DNA of 57,697 nucleotides from an uncultured Clostridia bacterium (GTDB lineage Bacteria > Bacillota > Clostridia > Oscillospirales > Ruminococcaceae): NCBI GenBank assembly GCA_947627985.1, contig CANQYD010000011.1:1-57697 (forward strand), in the 5' to 3' direction. The translations under genes were made by a program, and so were the position numbers. How positions within the stretch are numbered: the stretch's first letter is position 1; each line of letters begins with the position of its first letter. Below, piece after piece: positions 32,844 to 41,835 of this stretch. Below the pieces are notes generated by a model. It saw only the letters and a program-made list of their open reading frames with translations, was not told the origin of the DNA and did not search any database.

Positions 32844-33815
32844 TTAGAGGTTCAGCGCGATTTTTCCCGCGAGATCGCTCATCACGAGCGGCACCGAGCC
32901 GTTGCCGTTGATCTTTCTCTCGGCTTCGGTCACGGCGTCGTAGATTTTTGCGGCTGATGACTGCCGAAGATTGTCGGCAAGAGCCTCGGCTCCTTTTCTG
33001 TTGGCGGAACAAAGCGTCCCGCCCAATTTTTTTGCGGACACGTCGCGAAGGACGTTTTTTAGTTCCGAAAGGGCGTCGCCGATCTTTGATCTTGAAGATT
33101 TTCCGTCGAGGGAATTCAGGGCTGAAAGTATCGCGAATTCATCGCGCCTTAGCATTCCGTCGACGATTTTTCCGACGGTCTCGATATATTCAAGCTCCCC
33201 GCCGTTTTCGATATATTCAAGGCATTTTCCGATGTTCCCGCCGAATACGGACACTGCCCGATCTGCCGTTTTCCCGACATGACCTGCCTCCGCGAGGGCT
33301 TTTATGCAGTCCTCGGGGGAGGGCTCGGTGATCCCGAGAGAAATCGTCCTTGAAAGGACCGTCGGCAAAATCCGGTCTTTGGATTCAGCCGTCATCAAAA
33401 ACATGACATGCTCCGGCGGCTCCTCGACGACCTTAAGAAGCGTATTTTGCGCCTCGGGAAGGGCTTTGTCGATGCCGGGGAGAAAGTAGATCTTCTTCCG
33501 GCTTTCATTCGGCGCTACGGCTGCGTCGGAGACGATAGAGCGCAGCTCTTCCGAGAGGTAGTTGCCGTTCTTGCCGCCGGGGGTTATGCATATAAAATCG
33601 GGGTGAATGCCCTTGTCGATCTTCCGGCAGCTTATGCATGACTGACAGGGCACTTTGCCGCCGCATTGGCAGAGCACCGTTTTTGCGATATATCTTGCGA
33701 GCGTTTTCTTCCCGACGCCTCTCTCCCCAAAGAGCAAAAACGCGTGTGGAAGCCGATCCCTGCCGATCATCGAGCTGATCAGCGAGACCGCGTTATCCTT
33801 GCCGTAAAGAGTCAT
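32844..33815 (-). CDS. holB: DNA polymerase III delta prime subunit
   Basis: A 323-aa clamp-loader subunit. It has the P-loop-like GERGVGKKTLAR at residues ~28-40, the zinc-binding cluster CGGKVPCQSCISCRKID near residue 60, and the conserved LLKVVEEPPEHVMFLMTAES near residue 130 with RTISLG (sensor 1 region SRT). Its ATG overlaps the darA stop (TGATG), so it is translationally coupled, and ricT follows. Confidence 0.92.
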   Translation of the reverse strand: MTLYGKDNAVSLISSMIGRDRLPHAFLLFGERGVGKKTLARYIAKTVLCQCGGKVPCQSCISCRKIDKGIHPDFICITPGGKNGNYLSEELRSIVSDAAVAPNESRKKIYFLPGIDKALPEAQNTLLKVVEEPPEHVMFLMTAESKDRILPTVLSRTISLGITEPSPEDCIKALAEAGHVGKTADRAVSVFGGNIGKCLEYIENGGELEYIETVGKIVDGMLRRDEFAILSALNSLDGKSSRSKIGDALSELKNVLRDVSAKKLGGTLCSANRKGAEALADNLRQSSAAKIYDAVTEAERKINGNGSVPLVMSDLAGKIALNL

Positions 33816-34132
33816 CAGAATTTTTCAAACCGTTCGACGTCGGTCACAAAGACCGTGGCGCCGCCGACGGAAATCTCGACGGGATAGGGCGGGAAAGCTC
33901 CTCCCACATGCGACGTCGGCATGATCTGCTTGCGCTTTTTGCAGTGCGAGCGAATGAGGTCGAGCGCGAAGTCGAGCCGTTCGTCGTCGATACATATCAA
34001 AAGGGTGGTGTTTCCGGATTTTAAAAAGCTTCCGGTGGAGCTCAGGCGGGTCGCCTGAATGTCGTTCTCGATGAACGCCTCCGACACGCCTCTGAAGTCG
34101 TCGTCGTTGATGATCGCGAATATAAGCTTCAT
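33815..34132 (-). CDS. darA: Cyclic-di-AMP receptor DarA (YaaQ/PstA)
   Basis: A 105-aa PII-like protein that binds the second messenger c-di-AMP. It begins MKLIFAIINDDDFRGVSEAF and has RLSSTGSFLKSGNTTLLICID and the C-terminal ISVGGATVFVTDVERFEKF, all typical. I chose the ATG at 34132 after GGGGGTATTTTC. A promoter lies 45 bases upstream. It opens the darA-holB-ricT operon. Confidence 0.95.
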   Translation of the reverse strand: MKLIFAIINDDDFRGVSEAFIENDIQATRLSSTGSFLKSGNTTLLICIDDERLDFALDLIRSHCKKRKQIMPTSHVGGAFPPYPVEISVGGATVFVTDVERFEKF

Positions 34133-34175
34133 GAAAATACCCCCGTTTCTTTTTGAAAGCACATGGCTCAATGTT

Positions 34176-34204
34176 ATTTTACCACATATTTTTGAAAAAT
34201 GCAA
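34176..34204 (-). promoter_or_regulatory. Promoter of the darA-holB-ricT operon
   Basis: On the minus strand TTGCAT, 17 bases, TAAAAT. Confidence 0.7.
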
Positions 34205-34220
34205 GGGGGAGATGGGGGTA

Positions 34221-34332
34221 GGGAGTGTCCATTTCGACCACATTTAAATTAAATGTGGAAAATGGAAAGCGTTTAGTAACGGCGAATCGTCCGGCAAAAA
34301 AATTTTATAATGTGGGCGGATGGGACACTCCC
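34221..34332. mobile_element. 112-bp MITE with 9-bp target duplication
   Basis: The ends are inverted repeats: GGGAGTGTCC at 34221-34230 and its complement at 34323-34332, with further matches (CACATT at the same offset in both) giving about 20 of 24 bases alike. ATGGGGGTA stands directly outside both ends (34212-34220 and 34333-34341), a perfect 9-bp target-site duplication. The inside holds no gene. Inverted repeats of this size and 8-9 bp duplications are usual for IS256-like elements, so it is probably a non-autonomous derivative. It sits between the darA promoter and the tetR region. Confidence 0.85.
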
Positions 34333-34477
34333 ATGGGGGTAGTGTACAAATCGCCCTCATTATTCTCACTGATTAAATCTGTCGCCACCGGCGACGCCTT
34401 GAAATTCTGACAATCCGATATCTGACTTCTGTCCTCTTGATGTGGTCGTTTGGGACGCTCAAAATTTCTCCTCCCCC

Positions 34478-34506
34478 TTGACAACCCGTCTCGCCCGTGC
34501 TATACT
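34478..34506 (+). promoter_or_regulatory. Sigma-A promoter of the tetR operon
   Basis: TTGACA, 17 bases, TATACT. Confidence 0.8.
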
Positions 34507-34514
34507 TATCTTAC

Positions 34515-34527
34515 TGACAGAATGTCA
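34515..34527 (+). promoter_or_regulatory. Probable TetR operator
   Basis: TGACA-GAA-TGTCA is a perfect inverted repeat just after the -10 box and before the tetR gene. The place and symmetry fit self-repression. Confidence 0.5.
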
Positions 34528-34592
34528 AAATAGATTTGCGGGATTTTGGGCGCTTTTGGGTCAGAAATTCCGAAATCCGAGGAGGTAAAAAT

Positions 34593-35216
34593 ATGCCGAA
34601 AGGTTCGCCCGAGCTTACCGAAGCGAGGCGCGAGGAGATTGTGAACGCCTGCGAAAAGCTTTATCAGGTTAAGAGCTTTAAGAAGATTACCCTGCGCGAT
34701 ATTGCGGGCGCGACGAGCTTTACTCGCACGTCAATTTACAACTATTTCCAGACAAAAGAGGAGATTTTTCTTGCGCTGCTGACCCGGGAGTACCGCAGAT
34801 GGATTGATGAATTATCATCTATCCTCTCTCGCGAAGAAATGACCCGCGAGGAGTTTGCGGAGGCTCTTGCACGCTCTTTGGAAAATCGCGCGCAGCTTCT
34901 CAAAATCATGTCGATGAATCACTACGACATGGAGGAGAACAGCCGCCCCGAGAATCTGCTTGAGATGAAAACCGCCTACGGAAGGGCTATGAGCGCTGTT
35001 CGGGAATGTCTTAAAAAATTTTTTCCGGCGATGACGCTTAACCAGATTGACGGCTTTATCTACAACTTTTTCCCATTTATGTTCGGAATTTATCCATACA
35101 CATACGTCACCGAAAAGCAGCGTAAGGCGATGAGCGGAGCCGGGATCGACTATAAATTTTTAACCATTTATGAGATCATCTATGACTGCGTGATCAGGCT
35201 TCTCGGAGACGCATAA
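34593..35216 (+). CDS. TetR family transcriptional regulator
   Basis: A 207-aa regulator. Residues ~10-60 form the TetR helix-turn-helix (ACEKLYQVKSFKKITLRDIA followed by GATSFTRTSIYNYFQTKEEI); the rest is the ligand-binding helical domain, ligand unknown. The ATG at 34593 follows GAGGAGG. It starts a run of four genes in the same direction (esterase, GNAT, CMD-cupin) and probably controls them and itself through the palindrome at 34515. Confidence 0.92.
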   Translation: MPKGSPELTEARREEIVNACEKLYQVKSFKKITLRDIAGATSFTRTSIYNYFQTKEEIFLALLTREYRRWIDELSSILSREEMTREEFAEALARSLENRAQLLKIMSMNHYDMEENSRPENLLEMKTAYGRAMSAVRECLKKFFPAMTLNQIDGFIYNFFPFMFGIYPYTYVTEKQRKAMSGAGIDYKFLTIYEIIYDCVIRLLGDA

Positions 35217-35281
35217 CAGAAAAATCAGGATATTTAAATATCAATAATATATCAAAAAATTCTAAGGAGGAGTGACGGAAA

Positions 35282-36082
35282 ATGGCAGTTATGCAGATCG
35301 AATTTCGATCCGAAACATTAAAAAGAGATGTCGCGTTCAGAGCAATCCTCCCGGCGGAAAATTTCAAGCCGCCCTATCCGACGCTTTACCTGCTCCACGG
35401 GCTGACGGACAGCAACGGCGCGTGGCTCTACAACACGCGAATACGCATTTGGGCTGAGGAGATGGGGCTTGCGGTGATCATGCCGTCCGGCGAGAACTCT
35501 TTTTATCTCGATGTACCCGTCAAAGGCGGCTGTTACGGCGATTTCGGCGAATACGTCGGTCGGGAGTTGGTCGATTTCACCCGTAGGATTTTTCCGCTTT
35601 CCGACCGGCGGGAGGACACCTTCATCTGCGGGCTTTCAATGGGTGGGTTCGGCGCCTGCCGAAACGGTCTGAAATTTTGCGACACCTTCGGGAAAGCGGC
35701 TATGCTCTCCGCCGCGGTGCACTTCTTTGAAGAGCCGAGGGAATGGGTCCTTTCCGAGGGGAATCTTGTCGGGGAGCTGCGTTGTTTCGGCGATCTGGAC
35801 GAGGCGGAGCATACTGATCGCAACCCGCGTTTTCTCATGGAGCAGATCAAGGCGAGGAATTCGGCTGAAGGCAGGAATTATTTTCCTGATTTTTATGTTG
35901 CATGCGGCACCGAGGATCATCTTATCGGCGCCAACCGTTCGATTGCGAAAGCCCTGAAAGAAGCCGGAGCCGACGTGACCTACGAGGAAGGTCCGGGGAT
36001 TCATGATTGGTATTTTTGGGATACATATATTCAGCGCGTTCTGAAATGGCTGGATATTGATCCGGCAGGGAGAAAAGAATGA
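35282..36082 (+). CDS. Esterase of the EstA/esterase D type
   Basis: A 266-aa alpha/beta hydrolase close to tributyrin/acetyl esterases. It has LYLLHGLTDSNGAWLYNTRI near residue 40, the nucleophile elbow GLSMGGFGA near residue 122, an aspartate region in CGTEDHLIGANR and the histidine in GPGIHDWYFWD. It should split short acyl esters, perhaps acetyl groups from sugars. The start follows GGAGGAGTGACGGAAA. The next gene overlaps its stop by four bases. Confidence 0.9.
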   Translation: MAVMQIEFRSETLKRDVAFRAILPAENFKPPYPTLYLLHGLTDSNGAWLYNTRIRIWAEEMGLAVIMPSGENSFYLDVPVKGGCYGDFGEYVGRELVDFTRRIFPLSDRREDTFICGLSMGGFGACRNGLKFCDTFGKAAMLSAAVHFFEEPREWVLSEGNLVGELRCFGDLDEAEHTDRNPRFLMEQIKARNSAEGRNYFPDFYVACGTEDHLIGANRSIAKALKEAGADVTYEEGPGIHDWYFWDTYIQRVLKWLDIDPAGRKE

Positions 36083-36534
36083 CCGAAATATACGCCATGT
36101 ACCAAGGGCATAAATTTTGGGAAAAAACGCTGCAAATGGCGGCAAAATGCTCTTGGAGAGCCGGACCTGTTCTGACTCAGAAAATGGTGCAAAACGACTT
36201 CAAGGAATGGGAAAGAGTTTTTTGCGCCGTCGAAGGCGGTGAGGTCGTCGGTTTCTGCACTTTAACCGAAAAGGACGAGCTTCCGGAAGAATACGGCTTC
36301 GCGCCGTTTATCGGTTTTGTTTTTGTTGACGAGAAATTTCGCGGAAAAAGATTATCTCAATTATTGATAAATAATGCGATTTCATACGCTCGTGAGCTCG
36401 GGTATCGGAAAATATATATCATGAGCGGCGAAAAGGGACTGTACGAGAAATACGGCTTTGTTAAACTGGGCGATTACAGAACGGTATACGACGCCACGGA
36501 ACAGCTATTTGTTAAGTTGATAATTGATTTATAA
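36079..36534 (+). CDS. GNAT family N-acetyltransferase
   Basis: A 151-aa acetyltransferase with PFIGFVFVDEKFRGKRLSQL followed by LINNAISYARELGY as the acetyl-CoA binding part near residue 75, and LYEKYGFVKLGD near residue 120. Substrate unknown. Its ATG overlaps the esterase stop (ATGA), so it belongs to the TetR-led operon. Confidence 0.88.
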   Translation: MTEIYAMYQGHKFWEKTLQMAAKCSWRAGPVLTQKMVQNDFKEWERVFCAVEGGEVVGFCTLTEKDELPEEYGFAPFIGFVFVDEKFRGKRLSQLLINNAISYARELGYRKIYIMSGEKGLYEKYGFVKLGDYRTVYDATEQLFVKLIIDL

Positions 36535-36553
36535 TGTTTTAGGAGGAATCATC

Positions 36554-37309
36554 ATGGAAAAAATCACACAGACAGCAGGCAGAAATCAGTTAGGCGACTT
36601 CGCACCCGATTTTGCACATTATAACGATGATGTGCTGTTCGGCGAAAACTGGAATAATCAGGATATCGACTTGAAAACGCGCTGCATAATCACTGTCGTC
36701 GCGCTGATGAGTTCGGGGATTACCGATTCCTCGCTCGTCTATCATCTCGAAAACGCGAAGGCTCACGGCGTGACCCGCGCTGAGATCGCCGCGATCGTCA
36801 CTCATGTCGCGTTTTACGCGGGTTGGGCGAAGGCTTGGGCGGTGTTCAGGCTCGCGAAGGACGTCTGGAAGGAGGACGAATTGACAGAAAAAGACAAATT
36901 CCAGAACAGCATTTTCTTCCCGATCGGCGAGCCGAACGACGGATTTGCGCAGTATTTCATCGGTCAGAGCTACTTGGCGCCCGTCTCTAAGGAGCAGGTC
37001 GGCATTCATAACGTCACATTTGAGCCGGGGTGCCGCAACAACTGGCACATTCACCATGCGACCAAGGGCGGCGGGCAGATTCTCATCTGCGTCGGCGGCA
37101 GGGGATTTTATCAGGAGTGGGGAAAGCCGGCGATCGAGATGACCCCCGGCGACTGCGTGAACATTCCCGAGGGTGTGAAGCACTGGCACGGCGCGGCGCC
37201 CGACAGCTGGTTCAGCCATCTGGCGATCGAAGTCCCGGGTGAAAACGGCTCGAACGAGTGGCTGGAAGCGGTCGGCGACGAGGAATATCGCAGGGCGACC
37301 GAGGGGTGA
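36554..37309 (+). CDS. Carboxymuconolactone decarboxylase-like and cupin fusion protein
   Basis: A 251-aa fusion. Residues ~1-115 form an AhpD/CMD-like helical domain (DLKTRCIITVVALMSSGITD, then THVAFYAGWAKAWAVF), here without the CxxC pair of AhpD. Residues ~125-250 form a cupin with metal ligands in NNWHIHHATKGGGQILICV and PEGVKHWHGAAPDSWFSHLAIEV. Such fusions are usually linked with oxidoreductase or detoxification genes. The start follows AGGAGGAATC. It closes the TetR operon. Confidence 0.88.
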   Translation: MEKITQTAGRNQLGDFAPDFAHYNDDVLFGENWNNQDIDLKTRCIITVVALMSSGITDSSLVYHLENAKAHGVTRAEIAAIVTHVAFYAGWAKAWAVFRLAKDVWKEDELTEKDKFQNSIFFPIGEPNDGFAQYFIGQSYLAPVSKEQVGIHNVTFEPGCRNNWHIHHATKGGGQILICVGGRGFYQEWGKPAIEMTPGDCVNIPEGVKHWHGAAPDSWFSHLAIEVPGENGSNEWLEAVGDEEYRRATEG

Positions 37310-37421
37310 TACCTTATTAAATAGGGGAGCCGTTGCGATGGCCCGGCGACACCTTTAAATTCTGACATTCTGATTTCCGGCTTCTGATTTCTTTTGGCGT
37401 CCGGCTTGGACGCATTGCCCC

Positions 37422-37450
37422 TTGCATTCCTCCCCGCTTTGTGCTATACT
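37422..37450 (+). promoter_or_regulatory. Promoter of the DUF2079 gene
   Basis: TTGCAT, 17 bases, TATACT, ending 17 bases before the start codon at 37468, so the leader is very short. Confidence 0.7.
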
Positions 37451-37467
37451 TTTCCCGAGGTGGTTTT

Positions 37468-39309
37468 ATGGACAAAAAATCAGGGCTCGGGGGGATGCTC
37501 GGGTCTGCGGAAGGGCTTATCATGCGGCTTTTCAGCGCGTTTTTCCTCACGTCGGCGCTGGATTTCATGATCGGAAAAGCCCGGGGGATTTACCCCGTCT
37601 CGGCATGGCGGGAGTTTGCGGCGGGGCTGTCTATGCCCCGAAAAATGTTCTGCATACTGCTGGTATTTATCCTAATATCTGCTATAAATGCAATATTTCG
37701 GATAGTGCTGAAAGTTCAGAAAGTTCAGGACCCCGCGGTGCTGATCTTCAGCTCGGTGCTGTTTGCGCTGTGCGCGGTCTACCGGTCGGGAAGCTTTTAT
37801 TTCGGGCTCGGAGCGGGCACGGTCGCGGCGGTTTTTTCGGCATACGGATATGCGCGCCTCCCCGAATTTTCCAAAAAATCCGACCGAGCGGCTCTTTTCG
37901 GGGTACTGCTGACGGCGTTGCCGGTCTTTATCTTCGTCGCCCTGACGACCGTCATGAAGCACCTCTCCTTCGGCACGCCCTGTTTTGACATGGGCATTTT
38001 CCTGCAAATGTTTAACTCACTTAAGGAAAATCTGACCGCCGTCACGAGCTGCGAGAGGGATCGCCTGATGAGCCATTTTCAGGTTCACAGCTCCTTTATT
38101 TTCTACCTGATTCTGCCAATTTATCTGCTGATTCCCACCGCGGGCACGATTTTGGTTGTTCAGGTTTTGGGCGCGATGTCGGGGGTGCTGCCGCTTTTTT
38201 GGATCGCAAAGGGCAGGGGGCTAAAGGGTCTGCCTTTATATCTTGCATGTTTTTTGTATATTTTCTCCGCCGGGCTTATCCTTCCCTGCTACTACTCTTT
38301 CCACGAAAATGCGCTTTTGCCGGCTCTTCTGATGTGGCTGATATACGCTTTGGAGAAAAATAATATACCTCTTTTATACATCATGTCGGCGCTTGTATGC
38401 ATCGTGAAGGAGGACGCGCCTCTTTACGTCATCTGCCTCGGGCTCTACTATTTCTTTGAATGCCGGGACAAAAGGCGTATCCACGGGGTTTTGACTGCGG
38501 TCTTATCATCGCTTTACTTCATCATCGTGATGAATTATCTCACCGTCCACGGCGACGGCGGCTACATGACTTCCTCCCGGCTCGGGGTGCTGATCGGCTC
38601 GGACGGAGGCGGGTTTATCAATATCCTGAAAAACGTCCTCGTCGACCCCGCCTACTTTTTCTCGCTCTTTGCGGGGGAGGATACGCTGCTCTTCATCTGT
38701 CAGACGCTTCTGCCGCTGCTGCTTTTGCCGTTTTTCACTGTAAAGCTGCGGCGCTTTATCCTGATAATACCCTACGTCATCATGTGCCTTGTGATCGGTT
38801 CAAGCTACCGTTATGCCGCAGACATCGGCTTCCAGTACATCTTCGGACCCGCCTGCCTGCTCATTTATATGACTATACTCAACGCCGCCGATCTCGATAA
38901 AAAAATCTGCGGGAGGCTGCTCTTCGGAGCTGCCGTCATTACGATGGTGACGACCTTTTCGCAGGTCACGCCGAAGATTGATTATCTCAAAGATTACCGC
39001 CAAAACCGCGATAGATACGCGTCTGCCGAGCGCTGCATCGCTCTTCTTCCTGACGACGGAAGCGTGCTTTCAAACACGTTTTTGCTGCCGCACGCGTGTG
39101 ATCGCAGGGAGATATATGATCTCGGAAACGACAAAATCACCGAGGAAAACGGGGAGACGCGGATCAAAAATCCCGAAAAATACGACTACCTGCTCTTAAG
39201 CAAGATGGACCCGCTGACCGAGAAGCTGCTGCCCGGGCTTTCAGCGGACGGCTGGACGGAATTTGCCTCCACCGAGGACTTCATTCTGATACTTGAGAAG
39301 CCGCGCTGA
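37468..39309 (+). CDS. DUF2079 polytopic membrane protein
   Basis: A 613-aa membrane protein with about twelve hydrophobic segments and a ~110-residue soluble end. The DUF2079 signature is clear: LSFGTPCFDMGIFLQMFNSL near residue 165, then DRLMSHFQVHSSFIFYLILPIY and FHENALLPALL. The family resembles GT-C glycosyltransferases, but no activity is proven. The ATG at 37468 follows GAGGTGG. Its early part contains a 9-mer repeat (37707-37728) shared with the gene at 41,907. It stands alone between its promoter and a two-way terminator. Confidence 0.85.
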   Translation: MDKKSGLGGMLGSAEGLIMRLFSAFFLTSALDFMIGKARGIYPVSAWREFAAGLSMPRKMFCILLVFILISAINAIFRIVLKVQKVQDPAVLIFSSVLFALCAVYRSGSFYFGLGAGTVAAVFSAYGYARLPEFSKKSDRAALFGVLLTALPVFIFVALTTVMKHLSFGTPCFDMGIFLQMFNSLKENLTAVTSCERDRLMSHFQVHSSFIFYLILPIYLLIPTAGTILVVQVLGAMSGVLPLFWIAKGRGLKGLPLYLACFLYIFSAGLILPCYYSFHENALLPALLMWLIYALEKNNIPLLYIMSALVCIVKEDAPLYVICLGLYYFFECRDKRRIHGVLTAVLSSLYFIIVMNYLTVHGDGGYMTSSRLGVLIGSDGGGFINILKNVLVDPAYFFSLFAGEDTLLFICQTLLPLLLLPFFTVKLRRFILIIPYVIMCLVIGSSYRYAADIGFQYIFGPACLLIYMTILNAADLDKKICGRLLFGAAVITMVTTFSQVTPKIDYLKDYRQNRDRYASAERCIALLPDDGSVLSNTFLLPHACDRREIYDLGNDKITEENGETRIKNPEKYDYLLLSKMDPLTEKLLPGLSADGWTEFASTEDFILILEKPR

Positions 39310-39329
39310 ATCGACAAAAAGACAAAAAA

Positions 39330-39354
39330 ACGGAGTGTTTTTTATACACTCCGT
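39330..39354. terminator. Two-way terminator
   Basis: ACGGAGTG and CACTCCGT arms with AAAAAAA before and AATTTTTTA after; serves the DUF2079 gene and the convergent gene at 39,361. Confidence 0.85.
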
Positions 39355-39360
39355 AATTTT

Positions 39361-40575
39361 TTAATAAATTATTATCTTTTGTTCATCATATCCCATCGAT
39401 ACAAGCTGCGGGATCAGCGCTTCATCGGTCACCGCCGGGATAACCGTCTTGCCGCTGTTCTTAAGCGCCTCGGCTGCGGCATTCATGACGACCGTCAGCT
39501 TCTCGGCTTCGCTCAAGCCGGAATATGAGATTTCGGTCTCGTCGGTCTTGACGATCCGAAGCCCGACAGCCGCAGAATCATACCTTATATATACAGTATC
39601 GGCGTTGAGAGAGGCGGGGTCTTTCAGAATTTCGGCTCTTCCCGAGACCACGTCCTGAGCGTCCACTTCGACGGCGTAGCTCTTGTCCGAGCCGACCGCG
39701 CCCTGCAAGGCGTTCGAGAAGTTTTGAAGCGCTTTGTATCGATCAGCCGACGTCACCGACGAGCCGACATATCTTAAATCTGAATTTCTGAAAGGCGGGA
39801 ACTCCAGCTCGCCCGCGATTATCCCGGAGAATCCCGCGTCGGAAATCTCCTTGACGATGGAGGATATGTAGTCGCGTGCGACGGTGGAAAAGGGCGATAT
39901 CCAGGGTTTTCCGCCTTTATCGACGGAGTTGTCGAGCCATGTCGAGGTCGAATTTTCAAAGAGATAGCAGACCGATTTGTCCCAGCTCGCGATGTGATCG
40001 GTAAGCGCGGACACACGGGCATACGAGACAAGCCCGGAATCGTTGATCTGCTTAGCAATTGCGGAGAGGTCGGCGATGTGGCTCGTTGAGATCGCGTTTG
40101 AGGAAATCGCCCGCTCGTTCGCGGTGTTGTACTTGATCCCGCCGCCGACAGAAAGCAGCTCCACCGACACGCCGTAGTAGCCGTTCACCTTCGCAAACTC
40201 GATCCTACCCTTGAGATAATCCTCGGTGGGCGCGCCGGTGGGTATCGTGACATACAGGATTTTTTTACCGATGACCGGCTCCGGCTCGGGTTCGGGCTCG
40301 GTGATTTCCGGCTCCGGCTCGTCTTCCTCTTCCGGGGCTTCGGTGACTGCGGGCTCCGGCTTTATCTGCTCCTCCGGCTCTTTGGGTTCGGTGACGGCGG
40401 GCTTATCCCGTCCTCCCAAAAACTCGACGATAGGCTTGCCGACGCTGTATCCCAAAAACGCGATACCCGCCAAAAGGAGTATCACAAAGATCACGCTCAG
40501 CACCGTTTTTGCAGGCGAGCGTTTTCTTTTGAACATCGGTTTTGACTTCTTCTGATAAAGATTTCTTTTCCGCAA
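39361..40575 (-). CDS. Membrane-anchored putative glycoside hydrolase (DUF4015-like)
   Basis: A 404-aa protein with a basic head, one membrane helix (about residues 24-50, TVLSVIFVILLLAGIAFLGY), a ~50-residue linker of Pro, Glu and Thr, and an outside domain from residue ~105. That domain begins LYVTIPTGAPTEDYLKGRIE and resembles the TIM-barrel putative glycosidases of DUF4015; key residues cannot be confirmed. The start is TTG at 40575 after AGGAAGTGG; the next ATG (40536) lacks a ribosome site. It follows the Rnf-like genes after 13 bases in the same direction. Confidence 0.6.
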   Translation of the reverse strand: MRKRNLYQKKSKPMFKRKRSPAKTVLSVIFVILLLAGIAFLGYSVGKPIVEFLGGRDKPAVTEPKEPEEQIKPEPAVTEAPEEEDEPEPEITEPEPEPEPVIGKKILYVTIPTGAPTEDYLKGRIEFAKVNGYYGVSVELLSVGGGIKYNTANERAISSNAISTSHIADLSAIAKQINDSGLVSYARVSALTDHIASWDKSVCYLFENSTSTWLDNSVDKGGKPWISPFSTVARDYISSIVKEISDAGFSGIIAGELEFPPFRNSDLRYVGSSVTSADRYKALQNFSNALQGAVGSDKSYAVEVDAQDVVSGRAEILKDPASLNADTVYIRYDSAAVGLRIVKTDETEISYSGLSEAEKLTVVMNAAAEALKNSGKTVIPAVTDEALIPQLVSMGYDEQKIIIY

Positions 40576-40588
40576 TTAAACCACTTCC

Positions 40589-41164
40589 TTAAAGTTTCAG
40601 ACCGTATATGATCATGGCGAAAACGCCGATATATAGCACCGAAGCGGGGAATCCCCGAAATGACGCGGGGACCTCGGGACCGGACAGCTTTTTGTAATTT
40701 ATTGCCAGAAGATATGTGGCAAGGATAAATCCGAGACCTATCCCGGCGGCATATAAAAGCCTCGGACCGAGGGTCTCCCCCGATAAGCCGTTGTTGAAAA
40801 GGCAGCCCAAAACGGCGCAGTTGAATGCCGAGAGGTGTACATATTTCTTTAATGCCTTAAACCATTTTCTTGCTACGAACCAGATAAACAAAAGCGTTAA
40901 AACATACACCAGCCCGAGGCAGACGACGTATACGCTCGGCAGAAAGAGCTTTGCGATGTCGGATTTGAGCCAGCCCTCGGCGAAGTATGCCAAAAGGGAG
41001 GAGAGCACCGAGAATTCGGTGATGAACATTCCGAAAGACAATAAATGCTTCGGCTCCCTTGCGCACTCGATGAGGGTGGAGGTGCCTATTGCCGATGTGA
41101 ATATGCAGTTTTCAAGAGTTACCGCGGCAAGGGCGGTAAGCAGAATTTCCGAAAATCCGGACAT
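40589..41164 (-). CDS. RnfA/NqrE-like membrane subunit
   Basis: A 191-aa protein with about six membrane helices of the Rnf-Nqr family. It opens with ILLTALAAVTLENCIFTSAIGTS, matching the RnfA N-terminus where a conserved ENxxxxxxxGxC-like segment and cysteine lie (here ENCIF). A later NCAVLGCLFNNG segment also carries cysteines, as RnfA does in the half that helps hold an iron-sulfur site. The start follows GAGGTATCGAC. It is third in the D-E-A row. Confidence 0.75.
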   Translation of the reverse strand: MSGFSEILLTALAAVTLENCIFTSAIGTSTLIECAREPKHLLSFGMFITEFSVLSSLLAYFAEGWLKSDIAKLFLPSVYVVCLGLVYVLTLLFIWFVARKWFKALKKYVHLSAFNCAVLGCLFNNGLSGETLGPRLLYAAGIGLGFILATYLLAINYKKLSGPEVPASFRGFPASVLYIGVFAMIIYGLKL

Positions 41165-41205
41165 GTCGATACCTCATTTATATCGTAATCTGGCTGAAAA
41201 AATGC

Positions 41206-41835
41206 TCAGTTTGAAGGGGGATTTTTGTAGACGCCGTTTGAAATCTGCAAAATCCATCTGAATATCGCGGACATTATCGCCAAGAGGATAAATCCGCCGT
41301 AGACCGTCGAAAGAGCGGGGATCGCGAAGGGAAGCACCTTTGCCCCGAGTATCTCGCCGGTGGATAAAAAGCCTCTTACCGCCGAAAAGATTATCAGCGC
41401 GAGGTCGTAGCCGATGACGTAAAACCCGGCTGTCCGTATGACATAGGGTTTTGCAAGCCGGAAGAATTTCGTCTCCGAGCGAAGGGTGATGAGGGAGTTT
41501 GTTATTAAAAGCGGGGCATAAATTCCGACCGCCGAATATAGCTCGTTTAAAGACGGGTCGGAGGTGTAGTAGATGTGAACGGGTACATACACCAGCGAAG
41601 CGACGAGGGTATATAATGTAATGCGGAGGGTGTAGACGATCTTTCTCGGCACGAATCTGCAAAGCGCGAGGGTGACGATGGTCACGACCGTGAACACCGA
41701 GGCTAAGATGACCCCGCTTGTGAAATCGACTCCGGCTGCAACAGCCGGCGCGATGATTACGCCGCTTGTAAAGAGGGGGTTACGGGTCAGGATACCCTCC
41801 CGCTCGGTGGCGTAAAGATATGCTCTGTCAGCCAT
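41206..41835 (-). CDS. RnfE/NqrD-like membrane subunit
   Basis: A 209-aa membrane protein with about six helices, similar in plan to RnfE: it contains LYSAVGIYAPLLITNSLITLRSE near residue 100, where RnfE has a G-x-x-x-P-L-x-x-x-N segment. The typical cysteine next to that segment is not present. Its start overlaps the end of the RnfD-like gene by eight bases, so the genes are coupled. Confidence 0.7.
   Translation of the reverse strand: MADRAYLYATEREGILTRNPLFTSGVIIAPAVAAGVDFTSGVILASVFTVVTIVTLALCRFVPRKIVYTLRITLYTLVASLVYVPVHIYYTSDPSLNELYSAVGIYAPLLITNSLITLRSETKFFRLAKPYVIRTAGFYVIGYDLALIIFSAVRGFLSTGEILGAKVLPFAIPALSTVYGGFILLAIMSAIFRWILQISNGVYKNPPSN

Noticed and set aside
34536-34592. Earlier start codon for tetR
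   Set aside because: The ATG at 34536 lacks a ribosome site and lies against the operator-like repeat; the ATG at 34593 has GAGGAGG at the right distance.
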